From contig NC_090291.1 of the NCBI RefSeq assembly GCF_037392515.1, forward strand, positions 13,138,001-13,202,000: DNA of 64,000 bases, given 5' to 3'. The notes beneath the pieces were generated by a model, which was not told where the DNA came from, searched no databases, and saw nothing but the letters and a program-made list of their open reading frames with translations. Positions 12,076 to 23,764 of the stretch are shown piece by piece. This stretch comes from Haliotis asinina. Taxonomy: Eukaryota > Mollusca > Gastropoda > Lepetellida > Haliotidae. The translations under genes and the position numbers were made by a program. Each line of letters begins with the position of its first letter. Within the stretch, counting starts at the first letter, position 1.

Positions 12076-12241
12076 GAGTGAGTGAGTGAATTTAGTTTTA
12101 CGCCGCTCTTGGCAATATCCCGGCAACATCACGGCGCTGGACACCAGAAATAGGATTGACACATCGTACCCATGTGGAGAATGGAACCCTGGTCTCCGGG
12201 GTGACGAAAATGCTTTAACCACTAGGCTATCCCACCGCCCC
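12076..12241 (-). repeat. tRNA-headed SINE (family S), unit 2
   Basis: Copy of 5766-5931 carried along in the tandem duplication, with one visible base change (CGGCAACATC for CGGCAGCATC). Confidence 0.75.
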
Positions 12242-12369
12242 AGCAATGACACAGACCCTGTCCTGACGGCCACCGAGAACATGCTTGATTAAAATAGTAA
12301 CATTGTTGACATCATGGTGTGTTTCACAAAATCAATTGAGCGTAATAAAATGATCGAATTCCAACAGAA

Positions 12370-14161
12370 ATGGCCACCACGAAGAAGCTGACAGACAACT
12401 ATCTGACCTGTGTCATCTGCTCAGAGGTATTCACAGACCCTGTCACACTTCAGTGTAATCACACATTCTGTAAGTTCTGTCTGCTGAAATACACCAAAAC
12501 ACAGTCTGAAGCAATACAAGCCAAGTCCATCCCACGTCCCTCCTGCAGAGAACAGACAAAGGTGACAAACCCTGATAGTCTAGTGGAGGAGTGGGTCAGT
12601 CAACTGAAACCAAGCCACGTCATACAGGGTTTAATGGACGATTTAGGGGGATCGCCAGGTGAGAAATTATGAAACTGTCTCATGTCGATTTTTTATTTCT
12701 TTTTTTTCAGTACAGATGGGGACCAACGGCCAATGGTTCAACATTGATTTGTCCATTACATACATGTGTGTATGTGGTCCAGATAATGTCAATGACTTAT
12801 GGGGTAGTGAGTTATCTTTACTACAGTATGTCTCAGGCATGCGAGGCATGGTAAGCATAACAGGCTGTTCTTTTATCAACAGGTAAATAAAATAGGCTAA
12901 GTTTCTAACAACAGATGTTTCATTAGAAGACATGATTATATTAAATTTTGGTGGGATATTTGTTATATTTCGTGGCAGTGTATCATTAATATAGATTATC
13001 AAAACTGATAATCATATCGTGTCATGCCTTCATTGTATACGATATTGTTTTGTATATTAATTTCAGTGAGAATGAGCAGGTTTGTTTATACTTCAGGCAA
13101 ATGAAGCTAATACATATACTAAATAATTATATTTCAGTATTCGTACATACAAACGTACATCAGTTCACAAACAATATTTTGACGTCAGACAGTGTCGCTG
13201 ACATATTTGCTGCCTATGAGTCTTTGAATGGAGCATCCAGAGATGGCGACAAGAGACTGCAAACATCCAGCATCATCTTTGTACACGACACAGAGAAGCT
13301 GATGAGATCTGTGGACGGTGTGACGTTGGGGGAGGTCAAGATTGTTCATGGTTCAAGCCGCCAGACATCATCGCCTTTTCTTGTGCAAGAAATTTATTGT
13401 ACCGAAGATAAAGAACCCGTTAGTGTGTATGGCGTTGTAGTGTTGACTCTTGATTGTACCAAGACAGTTCTTGTTTCAGATCTATTTTACAATGGTCTCG
13501 AGGTATTTTATACTTCAAACAAAACGTCCTCACAAACACGTGTACAGCTTCCCACTGCCCCAACACAATAGCCAAGGTGGATGGAACCAAGGCAGCTGTT
13601 GCTCTGCCAGGCACACAACAAATAGCTTTCATCAAGTTTGGCCCTAAACCTACATTAGAATCAACTGTCAGGACACGCAGGAAGTACTGTGGGTTGGCCT
13701 GTCTGAACTCTTCACAGCTCGTAGCAGGTGGTAACGACAAGCGTTCCTCTGTTGACATACTGGATATGGAAGGGACTGTACTGAAATCTATCAACACAAT
13801 TATGATAAAACATCCACGATACATTCATGTTACGAGGAATAACAATGTGGTAGTCAGTGAAGGGACTGTAAAATCCCTGTTATCTATGACTCTTGACGGA
13901 CAAGCTGTTTTCATTTACAAACCCAGAGGAGACAGGGCATTGATTTATCCTTGTCGTATCACAACAACCAGCTCTGGAGACATCCTGTTTGTAGACTCAG
14001 ACTCCAACAAGGTGATTCAGCTGACAGAATCCGGACAGTTTGTCAGAGACGTTCTCACAGCACATGATGGCTTATATCGTCCCGATAGCATCTGTCTGGA
14101 TGATGACGGCCTGTTGTATGTCACTATAGGCTGGTGTGTGAAAGTATTCTGCTTTGAATAG
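12370..14161 (+). pseudogene. TRIM-type RING/propeller gene, broken copy 2
   Basis: The RING exon is at 12370 to about 12658. It shows the same damage as copy 1: arginine at the seventh zinc ligand, loss of the B-boxes and most of the coiled coil, and a missing A near 13568 that shifts the frame at PTQ. All three changes therefore came before the tandem duplication. Unlike copy 1, this one keeps the propeller end, finishing VKVFCFE and a stop at 14161, because it sits at the 3' edge of the array. The frame after the shift is open from about 13571 to the stop. It is probably a pseudogene. Confidence 0.85.
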
Positions 14162-14237
14162 TATGTACAGTGCACCCTGGTTATACTGGTCCTGGTTACA
14201 TCTCCAAAAGTTTCCATAACGGATTTCTATCTATTCA

Positions 14238-14497
14238 GTGAGTGAGTGTAGCTTTACGCCGCACTCAGTAATATTCCAGGTATATGGCGGCGGTCTGTAA
14301 ATAATCGAGTCTCGACGAGACATTCCAGTGATCAACAACATGAGCATCGATCTGCACAACTGGGAACCGATGACCTGTGTCAACAAAGTCAACGAGTGAC
14401 CACCCGATCCCGTTAGTCGCCTCTTACGACAAGCTTAGTCGCCTTTTATGGCACGCATGGGTTTCTGAAGACCTATTCAACCCCGGATTCTACCCAT
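14238..14497 (-). repeat. Long-headed SINE (family L)
   Basis: The plus strand starts with GTGAGTGAGTG, then the shared tail (CCGCACTCAG.AATATTCCAG), and ends in the family L head near CCTATTCAACCCCGG. The orthologous copy is at 26113-26372. A short opposite-strand tail fragment of the same family lies at about 14548-14615. Confidence 0.75.
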
Positions 14498-14694
14498 TTA
14501 AAGTAACCTGGAAATTGTACAGAACATGTTACAATTGCCTAAAGCCTTGTCAGGTTCACACACGGTCATTTACAGACTGTCGCCATATCGCTAGAATATT
14601 ACTGCGTAATCTGCTCACTGTAAATATTCGGCGTAAGATGAAACGAACTGCTTACTAAATGAATTACCTGATTAAAAGTCAGCCATGGTTACCA

Positions 14695-14740
14695 ACCGTG
14701 CGCGCACGCGCGAGCGTGTGTGTGTGTGAGTGTGTGTTTA
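14695..14740. repeat. CG/TG simple repeat
   Basis: Alternating purine-pyrimidine (GCGCGCACGCGCG then TGTGTGTG). The paralogous site near 26716 is much shorter, so it is length-variable. Confidence 0.7.
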
Positions 14741-15297
14741 TGGCATGGTATTTGTTTAGCATATTCAGGAGTTGCTATAGGTATATAGAGAAATAGATAT
14801 ATACCCCCATGTTGTTTAAAATTTCAACTTCTATATTGCATATGTTCTTCGCAGCAGTTATACCTGTCCAAGTTACAGTACCCGGTATGTTTCAAAGCTG
14901 ATTGGTGTGTATAGCGCGTTATTACTTAGTTTGTCCGTATTGTAGCGTATTGTCAAAGAAGCATCAAGATGAAGCAACGCGGTCATGTCCACAAAGTCAG
15001 GAACGCCCATGATTACCAAAGGAAAAAAGTAACTGTACATTACATAAAGTTGCATAAATTAAAATTATTTTAAAGGTGATAAACAATAGTGCTAAATAAA
15101 CATTGCAAAGTACGTTGCATGAAACATTATGTCATGCATCGCCCGTGAAACCCGAACTTTCTGCACAATGAACTTACTCAGTTTTGACAACTGACGTCCA
15201 CACACCTGTTACAGAAAATTGGAGATCGGTTTATAATTCTCTTGCCTCAATGTTGTAGAAAAAATACGTTAATTTCAACATAAACTGTACATACGCC

Positions 15298-15670
15298 ATG
15301 CCACGGCTTACAGAAAATCAGCGTCTCATTAACGGACGTCGGTATGCTGAAGACTGGAAAAGCCCAAAATGAAGTGCCCAGACATTTTGGTGTCCATCGA
15401 AACACGATGTCGTCTCTATGGAGACGTTTTCAGCATGACTGGAACTCGAGAGATTTGCTTATGACCGACAGCTCAGTCATGACATTGTGTCAGGAAGACA
15501 GCCACATTAAGCTGACGCATCAAAGGAATGGATTCCAGTCTGCCAATGTGACTGCTCGGACCATTCCTGACTTGCGTACAATTAGTTCCAAGAATGCACG
15601 GCACCGACTGAAGGAGCACAACATCCGGACCCTCCAACGTCCCCCACTGACATGTTCTTCTAAAAGATGA
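15298..15670 (+). pseudogene. Tc1-like transposase N-terminal fragment A
   Basis: It begins MPRLTENQR and continues after a frame change with GKAQNEVPRHFGVHRNT and SLWRRFQ, the paired helix-turn-helix start of Tc1-like transposases. A stretch like RTIPDLRTISSKNARHRL follows, typical of the second DNA-binding helix set. The DDE domain is missing. The paralogue at 27290 is similarly broken. Fragment of a plain DNA transposon. Confidence 0.65.
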
Positions 15671-16849
15671 CTCATATTTCAAAGAAAGGTCTGACTATCA
15701 CACACTAACGCAGTCTGACTCCTAGTGTTTTTCATTTGTCTGAAGTACTGTTTCCATATTTCATATCTAATTGAAAATGCTATGAAAATGCATGTATATG
15801 TACAGTAAAAATGCATTGTAAGTGGCTATTCTACACCGCACGTATTCAGCATAAATTAAAGTAAGGATGAAATCGGCATTATGCTGTTTAACATTTAAGA
15901 GTTCGACTTACGGAAGATAAACATGTATATACTGTACATGTATAATCGCATGTATATTCATATTAATAATAAAACAGTTGACAGGAATGTTCAGTATAAC
16001 TAAACGATTTGGTGTAACGCTTTGAGCAATGTCATCAGGGTGTGTCTGTTTGATGTGGGATGAAAAAGTAAGGAAGGTCTTTTGTGTTTATCTCTTTGGT
16101 GACACTATCAAGAACAGAATTGGTGTTGACAAACCTAGAAACACAAGCAGATGGAAATGGAGTCTGAACTTAAGTAATCAGTTCGCAGAGAAGCGAGGCG
16201 CTTAGATGACTGTGATACAGGCACATTAATGAAATGATACCCTCCCAAAGTGTTTCCTTTCTGAAAGCGGGAAGCATTTACAATTAGGTAATGCTGGTGT
16301 ATGAACAATTTGTATACATCAAGCTCTGGACCAGGCAATCCAAAGACTGATGTCATGAGCATCTATCTACATAACCGAAACACTGTATGCACAATGTGTA
16401 ATGGGAGTCGAATTTCAAGTAAATCAGTCGGAATATTTTATGAAGTTATTTAGGACGATTCCAAGATGACTGCCACAGCATACCAGACGGTCTGTACTTT
16501 TCGAACAGCATCTTCTTGGGATAACTGATTTGTCGAAAATCAATCAAACCACTAATTTAAACAACAATTAAGTGGCACGGACCACAACTGTGTAGTCACC
16601 ATCATCCATTTCTACTGCTCGTGAGGGGACTCTTCCCATGAAGGAGAGTAGTATAAAAATATAGGAATCGAACAGGTCTACCTCGACAGTCCGAGTAATT
16701 CATGTGTAGGCAATCCTGTAATTCCAGATCAATTATGGTGCTGCGTTTTCAAGAATGTTCTGATGAACATTGACCAAGGAATAGGCACAATCGGACGCTA
16801 ACTTTTATCAAATGTATCGCTGACTGCATTAAGATCACCAATCAACCAT

Positions 16850-17413
16850 AAGACGATACCAATCAACCACATCGTCTTCATATCGTCATATATGTCAACC
16901 CAAACCATGACACCGCCGTCGCCAATCAGTTCCACTTCCTTTACATAACACGTTCTCCACAGAGTGTCTAGACACAAGTTGTGATATCATTCCTCAACAG
17001 CTGGAACGTGCTTGCGTCTGAAAACGTCACTCCTTGTCACTGTCTGATTTCCCACTGATGATCTGTCCGGGTTCATCAAAGACGTTGACGTGGATGTTGA
17101 AGAGTCAGCCGTATGTAGGCGAGGAAGTCGTCGTGCTTTTGTTCGTCCACTGACAGGATGTCCAAGCCAAGTCGCTTCTGATGACGTTACAGGTGGGAAA
17201 CTATTTCTCAAGTGCAGGATACATAATTAGCGGTCGTCTGGGATGGTGACGTGAGGCCTTCAACCTATGGGCCTGTCTACTGTCCGTATTATTCCAGTGG
17301 CTCTCTTTGGATTCCTGAGTTAATCGGAGCATGGTCGCTGAAGTTGACTTGAAGGTCTGTTGTCGAGGAAGGTTTGTGTGCACTGTTATACCCCAAAGAT
17401 GTACGTACTTCAT
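16850..17413 (-). pseudogene. Tc1-like transposase remnant, flank copy A
   Basis: On the minus strand, broken frames contain LKASRHHPRRPL (end of the DNA-binding region), DVFRRKHVPAVEE and GDGGVMVW, which line up in order with a Tc1 transposase (compare the family motif GGGSVMVWGGI). Several frame changes separate them. The paralogous remnant is at 29065-29714. Confidence 0.6.
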
Positions 17414-17779
17414 GCAATCCTTTCACGAGATTTTCGTGATTCACTCTTCATGCAATCCGTTCACGAGATTTTCGTGGTTCATGATCAGTTGCAGTGATAC
17501 TGTTCGCTCAAACACAACATTTTCCATGGCAGATGTCCGGGAAGCGTTGTGGCGATTGTTTTGAGCTCATAACTGCCGACAACATGAAATGGGTGATTGA
17601 CTGCCGTCGATTTCGGACTCGTTTTGCTTGTGCGCAAACTCAACAGTATCTTAGAATACTTGGCTGTTTATGGTTTTCCTTTTTTTGTTTACATTTTCTC
17701 CACGCTTGTTGTGGTTTGAAACTTTGCGTGTGTTCCTTTATCGTGGATTAATCAGTCAGTTGTTGGGGTTTTCCTCGGC

Positions 17780-18150
17780 AATGGCTGAAGGTAGCATGAA
17801 GTGTGAAGATGACTTCAAGGTGGTGTCCTCTGGGAATAAGCGAATCGGTCGCATTCCAGATGGTACTTTCTAAGAAAGCTTTTAGTCGTGAAGCAACCGT
17901 CTGCTGCTACTGCTGCATGGTCTGATCTTACTTTTATTTTTGATTAGCCAGGTCAGGTGAAGTCAACCACTATCATCTTTAAGGCAGATGTTGATGATGA
18001 CGTTTCTATAACTCTTTGTCGACTGATGACCCAGCGGGCCTTGGAGAGAGCATTGGCTAAGGTTACTACTGAAATAGTCAGTGTTGATATTTTCTTCCAG
18101 AGACTTCCTATCAGAATATATATTTCCCCTGCACTGCGGTGTTTTAAATG
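17780..18150 (+). pseudogene. LINE ORF1 (gag-like) remnant
   Basis: A start near MAEGSMKCEDDF opens a broken frame running to YISPALRCFKC, the usual lead-in of the first CCHC knuckle of an I-type ORF1 protein. It is interrupted there by the tail of another LINE. A later piece with TESTQTDAQGVECQTD (19681-19830) looks like the end of the same ORF1. Confidence 0.5.
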
Positions 18151-18382
18151 CACTATGGAACTCACTTCCACTTAAACTACGTGCAGCTCCATCTCTTCAA
18201 GCTTTCAAGCGTAACCTCAAAACACACCTTTTCAGCGGATGCAAACCGTAACTTTCTCGAAGCTTGTATTTACGACCCTTTTTTTCATGTGACTTTTGAT
18301 ATGTTGTTATTTTTAACTGTTTGTGTGCGCTTTGAACATGCCCCTAAGTGGCATGGAGCATTGCGCAGTATAAGTAAGTAAG
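18150..18382 (+). mobile_element. 3' end of a second LINE (CR1/L2-like), 5'-truncated
   Basis: One frame reads LWNSLPLKLRAAPSLQAF and then FKRNLKTHLFS before a stop, the familiar C-terminus of CR1/L2/Rex-type reverse transcriptase proteins. About 180 bases of 3' region follow, ending in GCGCAGTATAAGTAAGTAAG, a short tandem tail of the kind such LINEs carry. It lies inside ORF1 of the host LINE, directly after the RCFKC codons, so it is a nested 5'-truncated insertion. Confidence 0.65.
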
Positions 18383-18509
18383 AGAATTTTTCACACTGGT
18401 GTATACATAATTTCACTGGTCACCCAGGGCAGCACACTTGGCAACTAACTGTGTGATGTCCGCCATTAGTTAGCCAATAATGAGTAACAATCAATCAGTC
18501 AAGGCAGTG

Positions 18510-19628
18510 GCGGTTAATTCTTTGTCGGAAGTACGACAAGGTATATTCAGTGTAGATTACGTAAATCTTCACTCATAAACACTGCCTTTTTGACAAATCC
18601 GCTGTGGAAGTTATTAATCGATCAGTGTGTTATCGGTTGATCCTTTTTTCGATGTTTGTTTTTGTAACTCAGCTGAAGAACCCTCTTGCATCACTTACAT
18701 GCACATATTACATAACATGCAATACATTTGCCACTACAGACCTTTATAATGTTGAGTATTTACTCCAGACAGCAGAAATGCCAAATGAGAACCTATGTCG
18801 AGTAATGTTAGCAGTGTTACTACTATTTATGCCTGTTAAAAATTCATTAACTGAACATCAAGTGAATGATGACAAAAGGTTTAGGTTTATACCATCAAAC
18901 GCGAGTTACAGCAAGGAAGATGTAGCCTGAAAACACTTATGGACCAAAACTGTTTTGAGGATACCGACGGAACATCGTTGTTACATAAGAAATGCACATA
19001 TGTATTTGCTGTGTACTTGGGTAAATGGCAATAATCAGGGGTTTTTTTACGTAAGAAAATTTCCAGATTTCTCTACAAATGGCAAAGTCGTTGTTATTAG
19101 TTTACGAGTTCAGATCAACTGTGTTTTTTTATTATCATAGATAATAAACCAGGGTAGTAGGTACCAAAATTTATGTATGTTTGCTATGACAGCTGGGCCA
19201 ACCCTCAAAACTACCTAAATATAAAGCTTTGCAATCTTTCAGAGTATTATGAAACAAATGGCTTCCTACGTGTATGTAGACATCATGTGTTCAAATGACA
19301 AGATTAAATATCGAGATAAAAACACAGAAATAGGATCAAATTTGATCAGTCACTATACCATCCAGGCATCAGAAAGAAAAAAAAATACATTGCTGGGATA
19401 TTTTGTTACAATCAGATAAGGAGTACCATGGATATTTTTAAATAACGGCATGTGATGGGCATCCAGCCTCCTCACGTTTTAGGGTGAAGAAATTCTGCTA
19501 CTGTGGACAGGAGCCCAGTCGCTTTGTCCGTCGCGGTCGGGGGAGCGGGTGCTGACCAATTTGCTGCTTTCGTAATTAGAGCGTTGGTGAGAAACATTAT
19601 TCGCTCCGCATCAGTGCCCCTTTAAGGA
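18510..19628 (+). mobile_element. DNA-transposon-like repeat, copy within the LINE
   Basis: This stretch matches the reverse complement of 36299-37350 throughout, with landmarks such as ACTTACATGCAC, AACTGTTTTGAGGAT, GGTGAAGAAATTCTGC and GGTGCTGACCA in the same order. The right end, GCATCAGTGCCCCTTTAAG, equals one terminal inverted repeat of the other copy. The left terminus is missing. No intact frame is apparent. It sits between the CR1/L2-like tail and the end of ORF1. Confidence 0.7.
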
Positions 19629-20060
19629 CCCACCCGTTCAAGCCACACCACCCGCTGCTCCAGTTGTTCCCATTCCTGTTGTGGTATCTCGTCCTGTTAT
19701 GGTGACTGAAAGTACGCAGACTGACGCCCAAGGCGTTGAATGTCAGACTGATTCTCTTACTGACCTTATGCATGAAACCTCTTGTACACCTCTTTTCAAC
19801 AATGTCTCTCCAGTTTATTTTCTCAATTTTGTTATATGCATAGTTGCCAACCTGGGATCCAATCGTGCATTCACATCTGATGGTGTACAGACGATAGCAT
19901 CAGCTGCACATTCTCTGTTGGGTCTACAGTTGTCATTGTTCATCGGACAAGCAATCTTAGGGGTCAAAAATTATTCTTTTTATGGCTCTCTTAATACTTC
20001 AGTGGAATGCTAGATCTATCGTCTAGGCTTTAAAGTTTTTGTTAACAGTCTTGATCAGTC

Positions 20061-20830
20061 TTGTCAGATGTTATATGTCTTCAAGAGACGTTTTTGAATC
20101 CCACTCAAGCCACATCCTACAGGCCTATTGCTCGTACCTCCAACATGTGTAAAATAATGGAGAGAATGGTAAATAACCGGCTAGTTTACTTCATGGAAAA
20201 GAACAATCTCTTTTCAGGTGTTCAGTCAAGCTTTCAGAAAAAAACAGATCTTGTGCTGATTATTTAGTGCGACTTGAAACCGAAATTAAGAAGGCACTAG
20301 GAAGCACTGAATATCTGATGGCTGTTTTCATGGACATTGAAAAGGCCTATGACATGTTATGGAGGGACGGTTTGGTAATAAAACTGAATAAGCTTGGAGT
20401 TTGTGAGCGCATGCTTGATTGGTTAAAGTATTGTTTGAGGGATAGAAGTATACAAGTTCGCATTGGAACTTCTCTGTCGCATATGTTCAAGTTAGAAAAT
20501 GGAACTCCCCAAGGTAGTGTAATCAGTCCAACATTATTTAATGTCATGATTTACGACCTGTTTGAGAATATCAATGTCCTTTTCGAAACTTCACAGTTCG
20601 CCGATAATGGAGCTTTGTGGAAACTGTCCAGTAATTTTGATATCGTCTTCAGTGGCCTTCAACAATCTCTCAATCTTGTGCAAGACAGGTGTATGCAGTG
20701 AGGTTTTAAGATTACAGCTTCTAAATCGTCTGCAATCATTTTTACCTGGAAGAAGGTTCCTCAAAATTCAAAACTGGTTTTGTGCGGTCTCTTTTCGAGT
20801 TTATGGACAAGGTGAAGTTTTAGGGACTCT
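20061..20830 (+). pseudogene. LINE reverse transcriptase domain
   Basis: The frame contains SNMCKIMERMVNNRL, then AVFMDIEKAYDMLW (motif A, first catalytic aspartate), NGTPQGSVISPTLFN (motif B) and QFADNGALW (motif C). Motif C should be Y/F-A-D-D; the second aspartate is asparagine. At least one frame change lies near 20267 and another after 20700. The order and spacing are those of an I/Jockey-group non-LTR reverse transcriptase. Confidence 0.8.
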
Positions 20831-21141
20831 GGCTTGATAAAAGGTTTACCTGGAAACCTCATATAGATTATTTGATTCAGAAGTGCCCTAAGGTCTTGAA
20901 CCTTCTGAGAAGTATTTCCAGTACCAAATGGGATGCAGATAGGAAGCGTTTATTGCTGTTATATCGTGCCCTCATTAGATCACGGCTTGATTTCGGCTGT
21001 CAAGCTTATGGATCTGCATGTGATATACAAAAGGCAAAACTAGATGTTGTTCAGCCCTCCGAATCTGTCTTGGAGCATTTAGAACTACATCTGTTGAGGC
21101 TCTACGTGTTGAATCGGGTGAAAGGCCTTTAGATCTCAGAC

Positions 21142-22060
21142 GTGAACTGTTTAGAAACTAGATACATGCTGAAGTTGAAATCTTTTGGACTGAAACACCA
21201 GACGTCAGCTGTATTGGGAGATTGTGTTGAGTATTTTATCGATCCTTGGAAACACGGTATGGGGCCTTATGGGATGCTTTGTCAGAGAACAGCTTTTCAT
21301 CATCAAGTACGTGATGTCACCATAGATTATGTCTGTGTTATGTCTAAGAAGCGACCTTGGTTGCTTGAACTTCCATCCGCTTATCTTCATGCCCTTGCAA
21401 AAGCATCTAAATCTGAGCCAACTACTCGCATGAAAGCACTTGCTGAGGACCATATCCGAAGTCTACAGTGGACTAATGCTATGCAGATTTACACTGATGG
21501 ATCTAAGTGCCCAGTGTCCGGTCATGTTGGTGCAGGTATCTTCATAGCTACTGATCAAAGAGAGATTTCTCTCCGATTAGCTGATCACTTGTCAGTATTT
21601 TCTGCTGAACTTGCGGCCATCATTGAAGTTTTGCGTTGGATTCTGTTTTTAAGACCTGACCAGCGTCAGTCATTTTTAGTGATTTTGTCAGTGCTTTACA
21701 AACAATACGAACAGGCTCCTCCTCAGCAAGGCAAGATTTGATCAATACTATACTTGATCTCTTTAATGACTTAAGTAAAGATCTTTTAGACGTTGAATTT
21801 TCATGGATACCGGTTCATGTTTGGATATTTGGAAATGAAAAAGCTGACAGATTGGCTAAAGCTGCATTAGATTTTGATGGGTCGGAACAAGATGAGTCCA
21901 TATTGCCCTCTCCTGCTGAATTCTGCACCACCAGTAATTTCTGTGTTCAGAAGAAATGGCAACAGAGATGGTCCTCATCCTTAAAAGGACGCCATCTCTA
22001 TGGCATCGAGCCTTTCTTAACGTAGTCAAAGTTATCCAGAGGCAACTTCGTCATGGACAT
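21142..22060 (+). pseudogene. LINE RNase H domain and C-terminal part
   Basis: The RNase H signature is visible: IYTDGSKCPVSGHVGAG (first aspartate), FSAELAAIIEVLRWI (glutamate) and, after a frame change near 21740, WIPVHVWIFGNEKADRLAKA, which is the usual WIPxHxGIxGNExAD ending with a tryptophan in the first glycine position. The middle aspartate segment is disrupted. Presence of RNase H narrows the element to the I, Nimb, R1, LOA or Ingi lineages. Confidence 0.8.
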
Positions 22061-22416
22061 TGTGGTCTTGGTGCCTATCTACATGTATATGTTATTAATA
22101 AAGATATTCTCCAAACTGCACTGTGTGTCATCAGCTAGATAATGTTGCCCATTATTTACTGCATTGCCCCAAAGTATGTCACTCAACGTAAGGCGATGAT
22201 TGAATCACTTACATCACTCAATATTGATAGCTCCTTGACTGGATTGTTGTGTTCACGGAATATCGCCTGCACTAATGTTCAGAATGTCCATCTTCCTTAT
22301 ATTAAAGCTTGTGGCAGTTTTAATACTTTATTAAAGTTTAAGAAATTACCTTTGTGGTGGACAAGGTGTAAATGGGCCTAGTTGCCAGAACACCTATTAA
22401 AACTTAAATTATCTAT

Positions 22417-22665
22417 CTGCCTACAACATTTGCGTTCGAATCCAAAATATGAAGTAATATTTTCGTACCGTGTCCGTTGTGCGTTAGTTTTTGTGAGATT
22501 CAATTTGTACATCGTCTGAAGATGTGAACGGTGGTAGGCTGATGGTACTTATTCAAAGAAACGAGAATAAACTTCAAGCAATATGTGGCCGGTTCATTAG
22601 GTTGATATCCGATGTAGAAAATTCATATCATTAACTATCGATCTTGTATTCTAATCGACCGGGGA
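22417..22665. repeat. End of TRIM flank A (after the LINE) joining unit 3
   Basis: From GCGTTCGAATCCAAAATAT to CGGGGAGAGGTT this matches 29966-30211, the end of flank B. After it, similarity switches to sequence like 8045-8290 of unit 2, so this marks the seam between two TRIM units. Confidence 0.75.
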
Positions 22666-22884
22666 GAGGTTATATATTTGGATAGTATTGAGAGCTTTGC
22701 CCAATCTTCATGGTGATCTTTAGCAAAAATCATGTGTTAGCCCGTGCTTTTATATAATGGTAGCTAAGCGCCTGCGCACTAAATGCGAGAAATCACGGTT
22801 AATCTAAACATTGCATGGTACGTGATCGTACCCGTTTCATTTCGCGTGGAGCTTAGTGTCACGTGATAATCAATATATCGACGT

Positions 22885-23145
22885 GAGCCAGATAGAGTGA
22901 CCCTCTGTATTCCCGGTGATCGCCCTGCCTCGGTATCTGTAAAGGTAAACAACTAGCACACTGTTGAAATGAAATTTGAATCGTTTGTTTTCCTTCTTGA
23001 ACACATATATTTCAGATACAGTCAACATATGCAGCATCTCTAGAACGATGCGAGCTTGAAAACGAAAGTAGCATGAAAACGAAAGTAGCTTGAAAATTCA
23101 TTCATGGGCCCTCACTTTAGAGCTCAAAGAAATGTGCCACATTTT
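22885..23145 (-). repeat. Inverted relative of THAP-region sequence
   Basis: Read on the minus strand this matches about 3155-3400 of unit 1, including TTTTCAAGCTACTTTCGTTT and GATCACCGGGAATA. Units 1 and 2 carry it in the opposite direction. Either the element inserted twice independently or part of the unit inverted. Confidence 0.7.
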
Positions 23146-23460
23146 GGGCCTTTCAAAACAACAAAAGCATATTCTTGAGGTGTATATCACATGTTTGTAA
23201 CACCTAAAAACATAAGCACCTTGTGTATATACAGCGATCTGCTACCCTGTTTTAGTTTCGTGGCATATGATTGGTGGAGTTATGCCCCTTGGTGCGTAGT
23301 TCACAATATATATTGTTTTCTTGATAGTACATGGACAGTATTACTTATGTTTGATGTTGTATGTGTGATTTAGTTTATTATAATTACATCGCTTTTAGCA
23401 ATATTCCAGAAATATGAAAAGGCGAGTAATTTGGAGCGACTGCTATAATTTAAGGTTGAA

Positions 23461-23635
23461 GAGTGAGTGAGTGAATATAGTTTACGCCGCTCTTAGCAAT
23501 ATCAGCAATAGCAATAGCAACATCACGGCGGGGGACCCGAGAAATGGGATTCGCACATCGGGCCCATGTGGAGAATGGAACCCTGGTCTCCGGGGTGACG
23601 AGAATGCTTTAACCACTAGGCTATCCCACCGCCCC
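23461..23635 (-). repeat. tRNA-headed SINE (family S), unit 3
   Basis: The third copy of the SINE upstream of each RING exon. It differs by a small expansion (AGCAATAGCAATAGCAA) in the tail. A tail-only fragment precedes it at 23373-23455, as in units 1 and 2. Confidence 0.75.
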
Positions 23636-23764
23636 AGCAATGGCACAGACCCTGCTCCTGACGGCCACCCATAACGTGGTTAATTAAATTAGTAACATTG
23701 TTGACATCATAGTGTGTTTCACAAAATCAATTGAGCGTAATGAAATGATCGAATTCCAACAGAA

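Larger units (their letters stand above)
7717..14032 (+). repeat. Tandem duplication unit 2 (TRIM unit)
   Basis: This is the second copy of the unit that starts at 1732. It ends where unit 1 ends, inside the TRIM propeller coding sequence (CAGAATCCGGA). Here the gene continues into its true C-terminus, so unit 2 adjoins the original downstream sequence. The junction shares only GGA between the two parental sequences, as expected for end joining or template switching rather than recombination between long repeats. Bases 8107-8431 are missing from unit 1. Confidence 0.92.
14162..17572. repeat. Segmental duplication, TRIM 3' flank copy A
   Basis: The sequence downstream of broken TRIM copy 2 matches that downstream of the intact TRIM gene (26036-29939) in order and orientation: SINE, a Tc1 N-terminal fragment, then remnants of a second Tc1-like transposase on the minus strand. 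Divergence is clearly greater than between units 1 and 2, with many substitutions and indels, so this duplication is older. Confidence 0.8.
17586..22416 (+). mobile_element. Non-LTR retrotransposon (LINE, I/Nimb-like), damaged
   Basis: The element is flanked by CTGCCGACAACAT (17573-17585) and CTGCCTACAACAT (22417-22429), a 13-base target duplication with one mismatch. The paralogous flank at 29950-29975 shows the empty site. Inside are an ORF1 remnant with a zinc-knuckle start (RCFKC), a reverse transcriptase and an RNase H domain; the RT + RNase H order points to the I group. Almost the whole endonuclease is deleted: the text jumps from VICLQETFLNPTQA straight to RT sequence (SYRPIA). The RT active site reads FADN instead of Y/F-A-D-D. 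Two other repeats sit in its ORF1 region. The element is dead. Confidence 0.85.
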
